Origin: Thermoleophilaceae bacterium
GTDB taxonomy: Bacteria > Actinomycetota > Thermoleophilia > Solirubrobacterales > Thermoleophilaceae
Length of the DNA stretch: 5,711 nt
NCBI GenBank assembly: GCA_013813135.1
Contig: JACCSF010000147.1
Span: 1 to 5,711, forward strand
Direction of reading: 5' to 3'
Part shown: in pieces, positions 5,427 through 5,711 of the stretch
Layout of the letters: the number at the start of each line of letters is the position of its first letter
Position numbering within the stretch: the first letter of the stretch is position 1
Notes under the pieces: generated by a model
What the model was told of the DNA's origin: nothing
The model's database searches: none
What the model saw: only the letters and a program-made list of their open reading frames with translations
Translations under genes and position numbers: made by a program

Positions 5427-5711
5427 TTGCGCCCCCTCGTTCCCCTGTCGCTGGTCGTAAGCGCCCTCTCGCTCGCCGTCGTCCCGGCGGCTCCGGGATA
5501 CGACCCGTGGATGTGGCTGCTGTGGGGCCGCGAGCTGATGGGCGGCGGCCTCGACACGGCGGAGGGCCCAGCCTTCAAGCCGCTCCCGGTGGCCGTGTGC
5601 ACGCTGCTGGCGCCGCTCGGGCCTGCAGCTCCGACCGCCTGGCTGATCATCGCGCGCGCCGGCGTGCTGGCGGCGGTGGCGTTGGCCGCCCTGCTCGCCC
5701 ACCGCCTGGCC
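5427..5711 (+). CDS. Polytopic membrane protein, possible GT-C type glycosyltransferase, 3' end cut by window edge
   Basis: The frame is open from TTG at 5427 to the last base, giving 95 residues of a longer protein. The translation begins MRPLVPLSLVVSALSLAVVP, a first membrane helix (about 4-22), followed by an extracytoplasmic-type loop GYDPWMWLLWGREL (24-37) and LDTAEGPAFKPLP (42-54). Further hydrophobic stretches lie at about 55-65 and 71-92. An Asp after the first helix, here Asp26, and aromatic-rich loops are typical of GT-C polyprenyl-phosphate glycosyltransferases and related actinobacterial membrane proteins, but too little is visible to assign a family. No ATG or GTG occurs in frame upstream within the gap, so TTG is the best start; the next ATG (codon 29) would delete the first helix. 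It is divergent from the dehydrogenase and separated from it by 31 bases that hold the palindromic box. Confidence 0.7.
   Translation, partial: MRPLVPLSLVVSALSLAVVPAAPGYDPWMWLLWGRELMGGGLDTAEGPAFKPLPVAVCTLLAPLGPAAPTAWLIIARAGVLAAVALAALLAHRLA

Noticed and set aside
5396..5650. N-terminal extension of the dehydrogenase frame up to 5650
   Set aside because: It would precede a good lipoprotein signal peptide and overlaps the convincing membrane-protein coding sequence on the plus strand; the extension itself is not protein-like.

Overview
The window is a GC-rich, densely packed bacterial segment. Start codons are often GTG or TTG, adjacent genes share 4-base overlaps, and Shine-Dalgarno sequences are weak or absent. 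The style and the protein families suggest a high-GC actinobacterium, possibly Thermoleophilia/Solirubrobacterales. That placement is inferred; no marker gene is present to prove it.

Layout. Five genes lie on the minus strand. In transcription order (right to left) they are: a PQQ-type sugar dehydrogenase lipoprotein (5395 to 4271); a complete three-gene ferric-iron ABC importer made of ATPase (4232 to 3243), iron-binding lipoprotein (3246 to 2242) and double-domain permease (2245 to 698); and a CitE/HpcH-type CoA-ester lyase (552, running off the left edge). The importer genes are joined by GTGA stop/start overlaps and clearly form one operon. Between permease and lyase is a 145-base stretch with no whole gene. 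One frame there reads like a broken TolB/PD40 beta-propeller repeat and ends in another GTGA overlap with the lyase start. On the plus strand, a polytopic membrane protein starts at a TTG at 5427, only 31 bases from the divergent dehydrogenase start, and runs off the right edge.

Regulation. The most notable signal is a 14-base interrupted palindrome, TTAGG-GTTN-CCTAA, present three times. All three copies are in the only two intergenic gaps that can hold promoters. Two tandem copies lie just upstream of the importer operon, in the 38-base gap after the dehydrogenase. The third fills the 31-base gap between the dehydrogenase and the divergent membrane protein. The half-sites and spacing match the building block of DtxR/IdeR iron boxes, and the importer is an iron transporter. 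The simplest reading is that an iron-dependent DtxR-family repressor controls the importer, and probably also the dehydrogenase and the membrane protein.

Working together. The lipoprotein would capture Fe3+ outside the membrane, the 12-helix permease would carry it in, and the ATPase would power transport. The dehydrogenase is a predicted membrane-anchored extracellular enzyme whose link to iron is suggested only by the shared operator. The lyase belongs to central or acyl-CoA carbon metabolism and has no evident link to the rest.
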